A stretch of DNA of 15,070 nucleotides from Flavobacterium sp. (GCA_019105125.1 JAHRWO010000050.1:1-15070), one strand, 5' to 3'; positions 7,765-15,070 are shown, numbered from the stretch's first letter. Notes: generated from the sequence alone by a model not told the origin. Made by a program: numbers and translations.

Positions 7765-8148
7765 ATGGCTAAAGCAACTGCAAAAAAACGTAAAGTTATC
7801 GTTGAATCTTCGGGAGAAGCACATATTAATGCTACTTTTAACAACATCATCATCTCGTTAACTAACAAGAAAGGTGAAGTAATTTCTTGGTCTTCAGCTG
7901 GTAAAATGGGCTTTAGAGGTTCTAAAAAGAATACTCCTTATGCAGCTCAAATGGCAGCAGAAGATTGTAGTAAAGTAGCTCTTGAAGCTGGACTTAAAAA
8001 AGTTAAAGTTTATGTGAAAGGTCCAGGAAATGGTAGAGAATCTGCTATTAGATCAATCCATAACTCAGGAGTTGAAGTTACAGAAATCATTGATGTAACT
8101 CCAATGCCACATAACGGATGTCGTCCTCCGAAAAGAAGAAGAGTATAA
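7765..8148 (+). CDS. rpsK: 30S ribosomal protein S11
   Basis: A 127-residue S11 with the conserved [20 protein letters not shown] region (residues 20-39), [18 protein letters not shown] (about residues 85-102), and the C-terminal [14 protein letters not shown]. The Asn-Gly in PHNGCRPP (Asn117) corresponds to the site in E. coli S11 that becomes isoaspartate. S11 forms the platform of the 30S subunit around the E site and the anti-Shine-Dalgarno region. It follows rpsM by 11 bp, but an 83-bp structured gap separates it from rpsD. Confidence 0.99.
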   Translation: MAKATAKKRKVIVESSGEAHINATFNNIIISLTNKKGEVISWSSAGKMGFRGSKKNTPYAAQMAAEDCSKVALEAGLKKVKVYVKGPGNGRESAIRSIHNSGVEVTEIIDVTPMPHNGCRPPKRRRV

Positions 8149-8162
8149 TTTAAGTATAATAC

Positions 8163-8228
8163 GGGTAGGTTTAAAATTATCGAAGGATATAGACCTGAAT
8201 TCATAATTCCTACCTTTTTTAATTTTTT
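8163..8228 (+). promoter_or_regulatory. candidate S4 leader/attenuator between rpsK and rpsD
   Basis: Two folds share bases 8167-8169 and cannot coexist. Form A pairs GGTAGG (8164-8169) with CCTACC (8209-8214), can add ATTAT (8176-8180) with ATAAT (8203-8207), and is followed at once by T6-AA-T6 (8215-8228), which looks like an intrinsic terminator. Form B pairs AGGTTTA (8167-8173) with TAGACCT (8190-8196; one G-U pair) and stacks TATC (8178-8181) on GATA (8186-8189) around a GAAG loop; it blocks form A. The region lies directly upstream of rpsD. S4 is the known autoregulator of the alpha operon in E. coli, where it binds a pseudoknotted leader. That this element answers to S4 is inference. 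No TAnnTTTG promoter is visible here. Confidence 0.55.
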
Positions 8229-8231
8229 AAA

Positions 8232-8837
8232 ATGGCAAGATATACTGGTCCAAAAACAAAAATTGCTCGTAAATTTGGCGAAGCAATCTTCGGAGATGAT
8301 AAAGCCTTCGAAAAAAGAAATTACCCTCCAGGGCAACATGGTTTAGCTAAAAAGAGAGGTAAAAAATCTGAATATGCTGTTCAGTTAATGGAAAAGCAAA
8401 AAGCTAAATATACTTACGGTATTTTAGAAAAACAATTCAGAAACTTATTCAAAAAAGCATCTGCTGCTTCTGGAGTAACAGGTGAAATCTTATTACAATT
8501 ATGTGAAGCTCGTTTAGATAACGTAGTTTACAGAATGGGTATTGCTCCATCTCGTAGAGCAGCTCGTCAAATTGTATCTCACAGACACATCACTGTAAAT
8601 GGTGAAGTTGTTAATGTACCTTCTTACCACCTAAAACCAGGTGATAAAGTTGCTGTACGTGAAAAATCAAAATCTCTTGAAGCTATTGACCGTTCTTTAG
8701 CTGCATCTTCTCAAGTTTATGAGTGGATTACTTGGAATAATGATATTAAAGAAGGAACTTTCGTTTCTGTTCCTCAAAGACTTCAAATTCCAGAAAACAT
8801 TAAAGAACAACTAATCGTTGAGTTGTATAACAAATAA
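8232..8837 (+). CDS. rpsD: 30S ribosomal protein S4
   Basis: The 201-residue product starts [20 protein letters not shown] and contains the [10 protein letters not shown] region, then an S4 RNA-binding domain (about residues 93-155, [20 protein letters not shown] and HITVNGEVV). The N-terminal cysteine cluster of zinc-binding S4 proteins is absent, so this is the zinc-free form. S4 nucleates 30S assembly on the 16S 5' domain, takes part in decoding fidelity and mRNA unwinding, and acts as an operon repressor and antiterminator in other bacteria. A structured 83-bp gap precedes the gene and a 20-bp gap leads to rpoA. Confidence 0.99.
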   Translation: MARYTGPKTKIARKFGEAIFGDDKAFEKRNYPPGQHGLAKKRGKKSEYAVQLMEKQKAKYTYGILEKQFRNLFKKASAASGVTGEILLQLCEARLDNVVYRMGIAPSRRAARQIVSHRHITVNGEVVNVPSYHLKPGDKVAVREKSKSLEAIDRSLAASSQVYEWITWNNDIKEGTFVSVPQRLQIPENIKEQLIVELYNK

Positions 8838-8857
8838 TAATTGACATTAGTCGAAAT

Positions 8858-9850
8858 ATGGCAATATTTAATTTTCAAAAGCCCGATAAAGTTATCATGA
8901 TCGATTCTACGGATTTCGAAGGTAAATTTGAATTTAGACCTTTGGAACCTGGTTACGGATTGACTGTTGGTAATGCACTTAGAAGAGTTTTGCTTTCTTC
9001 ACTTGAAGGTTATGCTATTACATCAGTACGTATTGAAGGTGTAGAACATGAGTTCTCTACAATCGCTGGTGTAGTGGAAGATGTAACAGAAATTATCTTA
9101 AACCTTAAACAAGTACGTTTCAAACGTCAAATTGAGGATATCGATAATGAATCTGTTTCTATCTCTCTTTCAGGTAAAGATAAAATTACTGCAGGTGATT
9201 TTCAAAAATTCATCTCTGGTTTTCAAGTTTTAAATCCAGATCTAGTTATCTGTAATTTAGACAGCAAAACAGCTATCAACATGGAACTTTCTATCGAAAA
9301 AGGTAGAGGATATGTTCCTGCTGAAGAGAACAAAAAATCAAATGCTCCAATAGGAACTATTTTTACAGATTCTATTTACACACCAGTAAAGAATGTAAAA
9401 TATGCTATTGAGAATTTCCGTGTGGAACAAAAAACGGATTATGAAAAATTAGTTTTTGAAATCATTACAGATGGATCTATCCATCCTAAAGATGCATTAA
9501 CTGAAGCTGCTAAGACGTTAATTCACCACTTTATGTTGTTCTCTGATGAAAGAATTACTCTTGAGGCAGATGAAATTGCTCAAACTGAGTCTTATGACGA
9601 AGAATCTCTTCACATGAGACAGTTATTGAAAACTAAATTAGTTGATATGGACTTATCTGTTAGAGCATTAAATTGTTTAAAAGCGGCTGAAGTTGATACA
9701 TTAGGTGATTTAGTATCTTTCAACAAGAACGACTTAATGAAGTTCCGTAATTTTGGTAAAAAATCATTAACTGAATTAGATGAGTTAGTGGCAAATAAAA
9801 ACCTAACTTTCGGAATGGATTTAACTAAATACAAGTTAGATAAAGAATAA
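8858..9850 (+). CDS. rpoA: DNA-directed RNA polymerase subunit alpha
   Basis: A full-length 330-residue alpha subunit. The N-terminal domain (about residues 1-235) has the dimerisation motif [18 protein letters not shown] (residues 34-51) and the beta/beta-prime contact regions. After an acidic linker (about residues 236-255, [10 protein letters not shown]) comes the C-terminal domain with its helix-hairpin-helix ([20 protein letters not shown], and [13 protein letters not shown]). Arg269 aligns with E. coli Arg265, the main UP-element and activator contact residue, so DNA binding by the C-terminal domain should be kept. It follows rpsD by 20 bp; a 60-bp gap with a hairpin lies before rplQ. 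Confidence 0.99.
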   Translation: MAIFNFQKPDKVIMIDSTDFEGKFEFRPLEPGYGLTVGNALRRVLLSSLEGYAITSVRIEGVEHEFSTIAGVVEDVTEIILNLKQVRFKRQIEDIDNESVSISLSGKDKITAGDFQKFISGFQVLNPDLVICNLDSKTAINMELSIEKGRGYVPAEENKKSNAPIGTIFTDSIYTPVKNVKYAIENFRVEQKTDYEKLVFEIITDGSIHPKDALTEAAKTLIHHFMLFSDERITLEADEIAQTESYDEESLHMRQLLKTKLVDMDLSVRALNCLKAAEVDTLGDLVSFNKNDLMKFRNFGKKSLTELDELVANKNLTFGMDLTKYKLDKE

Positions 9851-9853
9851 TTG

Positions 9854-9894
9854 CTTCATATTTTGCGCTCCGAAAGGATTGATGCAAGATGAAG
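9854..9894 (+). promoter_or_regulatory. nested hairpin with GAAA tetraloop between rpoA and rplQ
   Basis: The gap can fold as one stacked hairpin: CTTCAT (9854-9859) with ATGAAG (9889-9894), TTTGC (9862-9866) with GCAAG (9884-9888; one G-U pair), and an apical TCC (9869-9871) with GGA (9876-9878) closed by a GAAA loop of the GNRA class. (The apical arm is 9869-9871 by position, TCC.) Bulges lie between the stems. No T-run follows, so it is not a terminator. It could control rplQ translation, be a processing site, or protect the mRNA end; the sequence alone does not decide. Confidence 0.5.
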
Positions 9895-9910
9895 ATAAAT
9901 AATAGACGTC

Positions 9911-10396
9911 ATGAGACACGGAAAAAAATTCAATCATTTAAGTAGACAAAAAGGACATAGAGCTGCTATGTTAGCTAACATGGCTTGTTCTTTAATCGAA
10001 CATAAGCGTATCAACACTACTGTTGCTAAAGCTAAAGCTTTAAAACAATTTGTTGAACCATTAGTTACAAAATCAAAAGAAGATACTACTCACAACCGTC
10101 GTATTTGTTTTTCTTATTTAAGAAACAAATATGCAGTTACAGAACTTTTCAGAGAAGTTGCTGCTAAAGTAGGTGACCGCCCAGGAGGATACACTCGTAT
10201 TATCAAGTTAGGTAACCGTTTAGGAGATAACGCTGATATGGCAATGATTGAGTTAGTAGATTTCAACACATTGTACAATGGTGGTAAAAAAGAAGTTAAG
10301 AAAACGACTCGTCGTGGTAGAGCTAAAAAAGCGGAAGGTACTGCTCCTGAAGCTCCAGCTGCTGAAACTTCTGAAAATACTGAAGCTACAGAATAA
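9911..10396 (+). CDS. rplQ: 50S ribosomal protein L17 with C-terminal extension
   Basis: The product has 161 residues against about 120-130 in many bacteria. The core (residues 1-118) matches L17: [20 protein letters not shown], then [19 protein letters not shown] and [20 protein letters not shown]. Residues 119-161 form an extra tail, first basic ([18 protein letters not shown]) and then Ala/Glu/Thr/Pro-rich and acidic. Such tails appear common in Bacteroidota L17, from memory. L17 lies by the polypeptide exit tunnel on 23S rRNA. It is the last gene of the ribosomal cluster and is followed by a strong terminator. Confidence 0.98.
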   Translation: MRHGKKFNHLSRQKGHRAAMLANMACSLIEHKRINTTVAKAKALKQFVEPLVTKSKEDTTHNRRICFSYLRNKYAVTELFREVAAKVGDRPGGYTRIIKLGNRLGDNADMAMIELVDFNTLYNGGKKEVKKTTRRGRAKKAEGTAPEAPAAETSENTEATE

Positions 10397-10423
10397 TCAT
10401 GAAAGTATTCATGTAAAAATAAT

Positions 10424-10458
10424 AAGGATAGACTTTTTTAAGTTTATCCTTTTTTTTT
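10424..10458 (+). terminator. intrinsic terminator after rplQ
   Basis: A 12-bp stem pairs AAGGATAGACTT (10424-10435) with AAGTTTATCCTT (10440-10451), with one G-U pair and a TTTT loop, followed by a T-run through 10458. It begins 28 bp after the rplQ stop and ends the S10-spc-alpha cluster. It lies upstream of the carA promoter, so carA should be mostly independent of ribosomal transcription. Confidence 0.9.
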
Positions 10459-10477
10459 GGTTTTACGATTTAAACAG

Positions 10478-10508
10478 TTGAAAAAAACAACTTTTATAAC
10501 TAAATTTG
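10478..10508 (+). promoter_or_regulatory. Bacteroidota-type promoter of carA
   Basis: TTG (10478-10480) is followed after 20 bp by TAAATTTG (10501-10508), an exact TAnnTTTG match with the same spacing as the rpsH promoter. Transcription would start near 10513-10516, leaving a 5' leader of only about 15 nt before the ATG at 10530. The possible TTG start codon at 10506 lies within the -7 box and upstream of the expected RNA start, so it cannot be used. Confidence 0.8.
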
Positions 10509-10529
10509 CACGCACAACAACACAACACA

Positions 10530-11639
10530 ATGAAATACAACAATCGCTCTAAGGCCGTTTTGCTTCTTAAAGACGGAACCATTTTTCACGGAAAATCAAT
10601 CGGAATTGAAGGAGTTACTTTTGGTGAAGTCGCTTTTAATACCGGAACTACAGGTTATCAAGAAATTTTTACCGATCCTTCTTATTTCGGGCAAATCATG
10701 GTTACTACCAATGCACACATTGGAAATTATGGTGTAAATGAGAAAGAAGTAGAATCTGATTCAGTTAAAATTTCGGGATTGGTTTGTAAAAACTTTAGCT
10801 TTAATTATTCTCGAGTGGATGCTTCAGAGAGTTTGTTCGATTATTTAAGCAAACAAAATCTTATTGTAATTTCAGACGTAGATACAAGAGCATTGGTAAG
10901 TTATATCAGAGATAATGGAGCTATGAATGCTGTTATTTGTACAGACGGAACTCCAATAGAAGAATTAAAAGAAAAATTAGCACAAATTCCAGATATGAAT
11001 GGTTTGGAATTAGCATCAAAAGTTTCTACTAAAGAGCCTTATTTCTTCGGTCAAGAAACCGCTAAATATAAAATTTCAGCATTAGATTTAGGAATCAAAA
11101 CTAATATTCTTAGAAACTTAGCTAAGAGAGATTGTTACATTAAAGTTTTTCCTTACAACGCTTCTTTTGAAGATTTGAAAGCATTCAATCCAGACGGTTA
11201 TTTCTTATCAAACGGACCTGGTGATCCAGAACCTTTAGAAACTGCTCAAGAAGTAGCACGTCAAATTCTTAATGAGAATAAACCTTTATTTGGTATCTGT
11301 TTAGGACATCAAATCATTGGTTTAGCTAATGGAATTTCAACTTATAAAATGTTCAACGGTCACCGTGGAATCAATCATCCAGTAAAAAATGTGATTACTG
11401 GAAAAGGGGAAATCACTTCTCAAAATCACGGTTTTGCTATTGTGAGAGAAGAATTAGATAAACACCCTGATTTCGAATTAACACACGAACATTTGAATGA
11501 CGGAACTGTGGCGGGAATGCGAATGAAATCGAAAAACTGTTTTTCAGTGCAATATCACCCAGAAGCAAGCCCTGGACCACACGATTCCAGTTATTTATTC
11601 GATCAATTTATCGAAAATATAAAAACTGCAGCTAACTAA
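10530..11639 (+). CDS. carA: carbamoyl-phosphate synthase small (glutaminase) subunit
   Basis: CarA hydrolyses glutamine and channels ammonia to the large subunit CarB, which makes carbamoyl phosphate for pyrimidine and arginine synthesis. The 369-residue product has the N-terminal CPSase small-chain domain (about residues 8-135, AVLLLKDGTIFHGKSIG, FNTGTTGYQEIFTDPSYFGQ) and a C-terminal class I amidotransferase domain (about residues 182-365). Its triad is visible: Cys257 in FGICLGHQ, and His343 and Glu345 in QYHPEASPGPHDS. ATG at 10530 is chosen because the in-frame TTG at 10506 falls in the promoter. carB is not adjacent, so the two subunits are encoded apart, at least within this window. 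The gene follows the terminator of the ribosomal cluster. Confidence 0.98.
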   Translation: MKYNNRSKAVLLLKDGTIFHGKSIGIEGVTFGEVAFNTGTTGYQEIFTDPSYFGQIMVTTNAHIGNYGVNEKEVESDSVKISGLVCKNFSFNYSRVDASESLFDYLSKQNLIVISDVDTRALVSYIRDNGAMNAVICTDGTPIEELKEKLAQIPDMNGLELASKVSTKEPYFFGQETAKYKISALDLGIKTNILRNLAKRDCYIKVFPYNASFEDLKAFNPDGYFLSNGPGDPEPLETAQEVARQILNENKPLFGICLGHQIIGLANGISTYKMFNGHRGINHPVKNVITGKGEITSQNHGFAIVREELDKHPDFELTHEHLNDGTVAGMRMKSKNCFSVQYHPEASPGPHDSSYLFDQFIENIKTAAN

Positions 11640-11694
11640 AACGTTATCGTTTATAAGTTTTTTGAGTTTTTCAGTATCATTATAGTTTAAATTA

Positions 11695-13035
<1,341 letters not shown>

Positions 13036-13054
13036 TTACTTTTAAATATCGTTT

Positions 13055-13090
13055 AAAATCCTGTTGTAGTATTTTACAACAGGATTTTTT
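13055..13090 (+). terminator. intrinsic terminator after eno
   Basis: A perfect 14-bp stem, AAAATCCTGTTGTA (13055-13068) with TACAACAGGATTTT (13075-13088), has a 6-nt loop and a T-run at 13085-13090. It lies 19 bp past the eno stop and ahead of the gltA promoter region. The A/T ends are symmetrical, so it might also act on the other strand, but no minus-strand gene faces it. Confidence 0.92.
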
Positions 13091-13130
13091 ATGTATATTA
13101 TTTAACCATAAATTATAATTATTTTCTTTA

Positions 13131-13157
13131 TTGTTAGAGGATTATTTGTTAAATTCG
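13131..13157 (+). promoter_or_regulatory. weak promoter candidate of gltA
   Basis: TTG at 13131-13133 and TAAATTCG at 13150-13157 resemble the Bacteroidota elements, with one mismatch in the -7 box (TTCG for TTTG) and a 16-bp spacer, slightly short. It would leave a leader of about 35-40 nt. The rest of the 164-bp eno-gltA gap is A+T-rich, and apart from the terminator I see nothing else in it. A regulated promoter or a different sigma factor is possible. Confidence 0.4.
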
Positions 13158-13199
13158 CAAAATACATAAATATTTATCAAAAAAACACATTATAACAAT

Positions 13200-14483
13200 A
13201 TGTCAAAAACTGCAATATTAGAGCTTGATGGCCAAAAGTATGAGTTCCCTGTAATCGTAGGGACTGAGAATGAGGTTGCTATCGACATAGACAAGTTGCG
13301 TAGTGCATCTGGTGCTATTACAATTGATCCTGGATACAAAAACTCAGGTTCATGTACAAGTGAGATTACTTTCTTAGATGGTGAAGAGGGAATCTTACGT
13401 TACAGAGGATATTCTATTGAAGAGTTAGCTGATAAAGCTGATTTCTTGGAAGTTTCTTATTTGTTAATTTTTGGTGAGTTACCAACAGCTGCTCAATTAA
13501 CAAAATTTGAAAATGATATCCGTAAATATACATTGGTTAATGAGGAAATGAAAAACATCATTGATGGTTTCCCTAAAACAGCTCATCCAATGGGTGTTTT
13601 AGCTTCATTAACAAGTGCATTAACAGCGTTTAATCCAAAATCTGTAAATCCTCATAATGAAAAAGAAATGTATGAGGCAGTTTGTAAAACTATGGGTAAA
13701 TTCCTAGTAATTGCAACATGGACTTACAGAAAAACAATGGGATTCCCATTAAATTATTACGATAATACAAAAGGTTATGTTGAAAATTTCATGCGATTAA
13801 TGTTTGAATTACCAACTGGACCTTACAAAGCAGATCCAAAAGTTATCGAAGCTTTAGATAAATTATTCATCTTGCACGCAGATCACGAACAAAACTGTTC
13901 TACTTCTACAGTGAGAATTGTTGGTTCTTCTCATGCTGGTTTATTTGCTTCAATTTCTGCTGGAGTTTCTGCACTTTGGGGACCACTTCATGGTGGTGCT
14001 AATCAAGCGGTTTTAGAAATGTTACAAGAAATCCATGATAATGGTGGAGATGTGGCTAAATTCGTTTTAAAAGCAAAAGATAAAGACGATCCATTCCGTT
14101 TAATGGGATTCGGACACCGTGTTTACAAAAACTTTGACCCAAGAGCAACTATCATTAAAAAAGCAGCGGATGATGTATTAACAGCTTTAGGAGTTGACGA
14201 TCCATTATTAGATATTGCTAAACAATTAGAAAAAGTAGCTTTAGAAGACGAATATTTCAAATCAAGAAACTTATATCCAAACGTAGATTTCTATTCAGGA
14301 ATTATCTACCGCGCTATGGGTATTCCAGTTGAAATGTTTACCGTTTTATTTGCTATTGGTCGTTTACCAGGTTGGATTGCTCAGTGGAAAGAAATGAGAG
14401 TTAATAAAGAACCAATTGGTCGTCCAAGACAAGTTTACACAGGTTATACATTACGTCCTTTTAAAGAAGTAAAAGACAGATAA
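13200..14483 (+). CDS. gltA: citrate synthase, type II hexameric-like
   Basis: Citrate synthase condenses acetyl-CoA with oxaloacetate to start the TCA cycle. The 427-residue product has the N-terminal beta domain seen in the Gram-negative GltA group (residues 1-60), then LDGEEGILRYRGYSIEELA. The catalytic residues are visible: His264 in ALWGPLHGGANQA, His306 in GFGHRVYKNFDPRA, and Asp363 in NVDFYSGIIY. The length and N-terminal domain match the E. coli-like, NADH-sensitive hexameric class rather than the shorter Gram-positive dimers; allosteric control is inferred from that. It follows the eno terminator with its own upstream region and ends at a terminator shared with the opposing gene. Confidence 0.98.
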   Translation: MSKTAILELDGQKYEFPVIVGTENEVAIDIDKLRSASGAITIDPGYKNSGSCTSEITFLDGEEGILRYRGYSIEELADKADFLEVSYLLIFGELPTAAQLTKFENDIRKYTLVNEEMKNIIDGFPKTAHPMGVLASLTSALTAFNPKSVNPHNEKEMYEAVCKTMGKFLVIATWTYRKTMGFPLNYYDNTKGYVENFMRLMFELPTGPYKADPKVIEALDKLFILHADHEQNCSTSTVRIVGSSHAGLFASISAGVSALWGPLHGGANQAVLEMLQEIHDNGGDVAKFVLKAKDKDDPFRLMGFGHRVYKNFDPRATIIKKAADDVLTALGVDDPLLDIAKQLEKVALEDEYFKSRNLYPNVDFYSGIIYRAMGIPVEMFTVLFAIGRLPGWIAQWKEMRVNKEPIGRPRQVYTGYTLRPFKEVKDR

Positions 14484-14489
14484 TCATAA

Positions 14490-14517
14490 AAAAATCCCAC
14501 TGAAAAGTGGGATTTTT
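14490..14517. terminator. bidirectional terminator between gltA and the convergent gene
   Basis: A perfect 12-bp stem AAAAATCCCACT (14490-14501) with AGTGGGATTTTT (14506-14517) is closed by a GAAA loop. The T-run at 14513-14517 serves gltA, whose stop is 6 bp upstream. On the minus strand the complement of the A-run (14488-14494) gives seven T's for the gene that ends at 14537, 19 bp away. Confidence 0.9.
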
Positions 14518-14536
14518 GTTTGTATTAGTTTGAAAT

Positions 14537-14908
14537 TTACTCAGTAGGTTTTTGTGCTTCCTCTTCTGTATTTCCTGTTAAATCTTCCACTTTGTCTTCT
14601 ACAGTTTCAGCGGCATTTTGTAATGATTCTTTTAAGTTGTGTGCTTTTTCTTCAACCCAACCCGCAGCTTCGGCTGTTTTTTCTTTAGCGACATCAACAA
14701 ATTCGTTTACTTTTTCAGGCACACCCATTTCTTCGAGTTTATCCGATACTTTTTCAGCTACATTTTCAACAGTTTCTTTTACGTCTTCGGCTACATCAAC
14801 AGCTTTTTCAGCTACATTTTCTGCCACTTCGCTTAAGTTTTCTTTGGCTATTTCTGCTTTCTCTTTTGCTTTTCCAAAAAGAGAACTAAAAAAATTTGAA
14901 AGTCCCAT
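14537..14908 (-). CDS. small amphipathic-helix repeat protein of unknown function
   Basis: I do not recognise a characterised family. The 123-residue product is rich in Ala, Glu, Lys and Val, has no Cys, and apart from the N-terminal MGLSNFFSSLFGKAK segment has almost no aromatic residues. Residues 12-110 look like nearly continuous amphipathic helix; a Gly-Val-Pro (62-64) breaks it once. ENVAEK recurs at 30-35 and 48-53, 18 residues apart, matched by an exact 17-bp DNA repeat 54 bp apart. The tail (111-123) is acidic and polar. There is no signal peptide or clear membrane helix, although the N-terminus could touch a membrane. The pattern resembles LEA group 3, apolipoprotein-like and YtxH-type stress proteins, but compositional bias makes that unreliable. 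It is convergent with gltA, with a -7 box upstream. Confidence 0.8.
   Translation of the reverse strand: MGLSNFFSSLFGKAKEKAEIAKENLSEVAENVAEKAVDVAEDVKETVENVAEKVSDKLEEMGVPEKVNEFVDVAKEKTAEAAGWVEEKAHNLKESLQNAAETVEDKVEDLTGNTEEEAQKPTE
14751..14821 (-). repeat. 17-bp direct repeat inside the helix-repeat gene
   Basis: TTTTCAGCTACATTTTC occurs at 14751-14767 and again at 14805-14821, offset by exactly 54 bp (18 codons). It encodes the two copies of the ENVAEK motif. The identical bases, not only the same residues, suggest internal duplication or recent homogenisation of the coding repeat. Confidence 0.8.
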
Positions 14909-14931
14909 AATTAATAATTTTATAGTTTACT

Positions 14932-14939
14932 CAAATTTA
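14932..14939 (-). promoter_or_regulatory. -7 promoter box for the minus-strand gene
   Basis: On the minus strand, TAAATTTG runs from 14939 to 14932, an exact TAnnTTTG match. The start codon is at 14908, which allows a leader of roughly 15-20 nt. No TTG is seen at the -33 distance, so the upstream half is weak. Confidence 0.5.
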
Positions 14940-15016
14940 ATCATTTATACGGAATTTGTGTTGGTTTTCCATAAATTTATAACACTCGACTCTTTAATAT
15001 TCTCATTTCCTTTTTC

Positions 15017-15024
15017 TATATTTG
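15017..15024 (+). promoter_or_regulatory. -7 promoter box for the right-edge gene
   Basis: TATATTTG at 15017-15024 is an exact TAnnTTTG match, 16 bp before the ATG at 15041, so the leader would be about 10 nt. No TTG is seen at the correct upstream distance. A tandem GCCAAAA GCCAAAA (15024-15037) follows the box. The 132-bp region 14909-15040 thus holds back-to-back promoters and nothing else that I recognise. Confidence 0.5.
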
Positions 15025-15040
15025 CCAAAAGCCAAAAGCT

Positions 15041-15070
15041 ATGTTACAATTAAATGTAAAAAACGAAACC
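15041..15070 (+). CDS. start of a gene, possibly a DDAH/amidinotransferase family protein (3' partial)
   Basis: Ten codons from ATG 15041 to the window edge read MLQLNVKNET. From memory this closely matches the first residues of flavobacterial proteins annotated as dimethylarginine dimethylaminohydrolase-like or amidinotransferase, but ten residues are too few to prove homology. It starts 16 bp after a good -7 box, on the strand opposite the helix-repeat gene. No catalytic residue is visible. Confidence 0.45.
   Translation, partial: MLQLNVKNET

Noticed and set aside
9858..9865. Promoter-like ATATTTTG upstream of rplQ
   Set aside because: Two key bases differ from TAnnTTTG and no TTG is at the right distance. 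The sequence is better explained as part of the hairpin.
10398..10413. CATGAA/TTCATG hairpin just after the rplQ stop
   Set aside because: Only 6 bp with no T-run. The adjacent 12-bp hairpin at 10424-10458 explains termination.
10278..10481. Second plus-strand frame overlapping the rplQ 3' end and terminator
   Set aside because: It is a Lys/Leu-rich frame shift of the L17 tail and reads through the terminator hairpin. Nothing supports it as a gene.
10506..10529. In-frame TTG start that would lengthen CarA by eight residues
   Set aside because: The TTG is the end of the TAAATTTG promoter box and lies upstream of the expected RNA start. The added residues are not conserved CarA sequence, and ATG 10530 gives a normal N-terminus.
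11639..11663. Possible terminator after carA (AAACG/CGTTT, then T6)
   Set aside because: The stem is only 5 bp and A+T-rich, and the T-run starts five bases after it, so it would be a poor terminator. Read-through into eno remains possible.
14592..15053. Long plus-strand reading frame opposite the helix-repeat gene
   Set aside because: It is Ser/Phe/Thr-rich because it is the complement of an Ala/Glu/Lys-rich coding sequence, runs into the next gene, and has no promoter or family resemblance. The minus-strand frame has a natural composition, promoter box and terminator.

Overview
The window is an A+T-rich chromosomal segment from a member of the Bacteroidota, most likely a Flavobacterium-like species of the Flavobacteriaceae. 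Three things point there: the protein sequences; promoter-like sites of the form TTG-N20-TAnnTTTG, which is the Bacteroidota primary sigma-factor consensus; and the near absence of AGGAGG ribosome binding sites in front of highly expressed genes. The order rplQ-carA-eno-gltA also fits flavobacteria, from memory.

Positions 1-10396 are the distal S10 operon followed by the spc and alpha operons, all on the + strand: rpsC (5' truncated by the window edge), rplP, rpmC, rpsQ, rplN, rplX, rplE, rpsN, then rpsH, rplF, rplR, rpsE, rpmD, rplO, secY, infA, rpmJ, rpsM, rpsK, rpsD, rpoA and rplQ. Most gaps are 2-20 bp. Three are longer and hold structure. The rpsN-rpsH gap (105 bp) has a well-formed promoter and a long leader hairpin. 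The rpsK-rpsD gap (83 bp) can fold into two mutually exclusive forms, one ending in a T-run, and is a candidate S4 autoregulatory attenuator. The rpoA-rplQ gap (60 bp) has a nested hairpin capped by a GAAA tetraloop. A strong intrinsic terminator closes the cluster after rplQ.

Positions 10397-14483 hold three metabolic genes on the same strand: carA (carbamoyl-phosphate synthase small subunit), eno (enolase) and gltA (citrate synthase). They have their own promoter candidates, good for carA, partial for eno and weak for gltA. Terminators follow eno and gltA, so these look like separate or nearly separate transcription units that sit beside the ribosomal cluster.

Positions 14484-15070 hold a hairpin that can terminate from both sides, a convergent minus-strand gene for a small, charged, repetitive amphipathic-helix protein of unknown function, a 132-bp divergent intergenic region with TAnnTTTG boxes for both directions, and the first ten codons of a + strand gene that resembles the flavobacterial DDAH/amidinotransferase family.

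The genes together make ribosomal proteins, the RNA polymerase alpha subunit, the SecY translocon core and IF-1, then three central-metabolism enzymes. No mobile elements, CRISPR arrays, tRNA or rRNA genes, or broken genes were seen. The most novel material is the set of candidate cis-regulatory RNAs in the three long gaps, not a new protein system.
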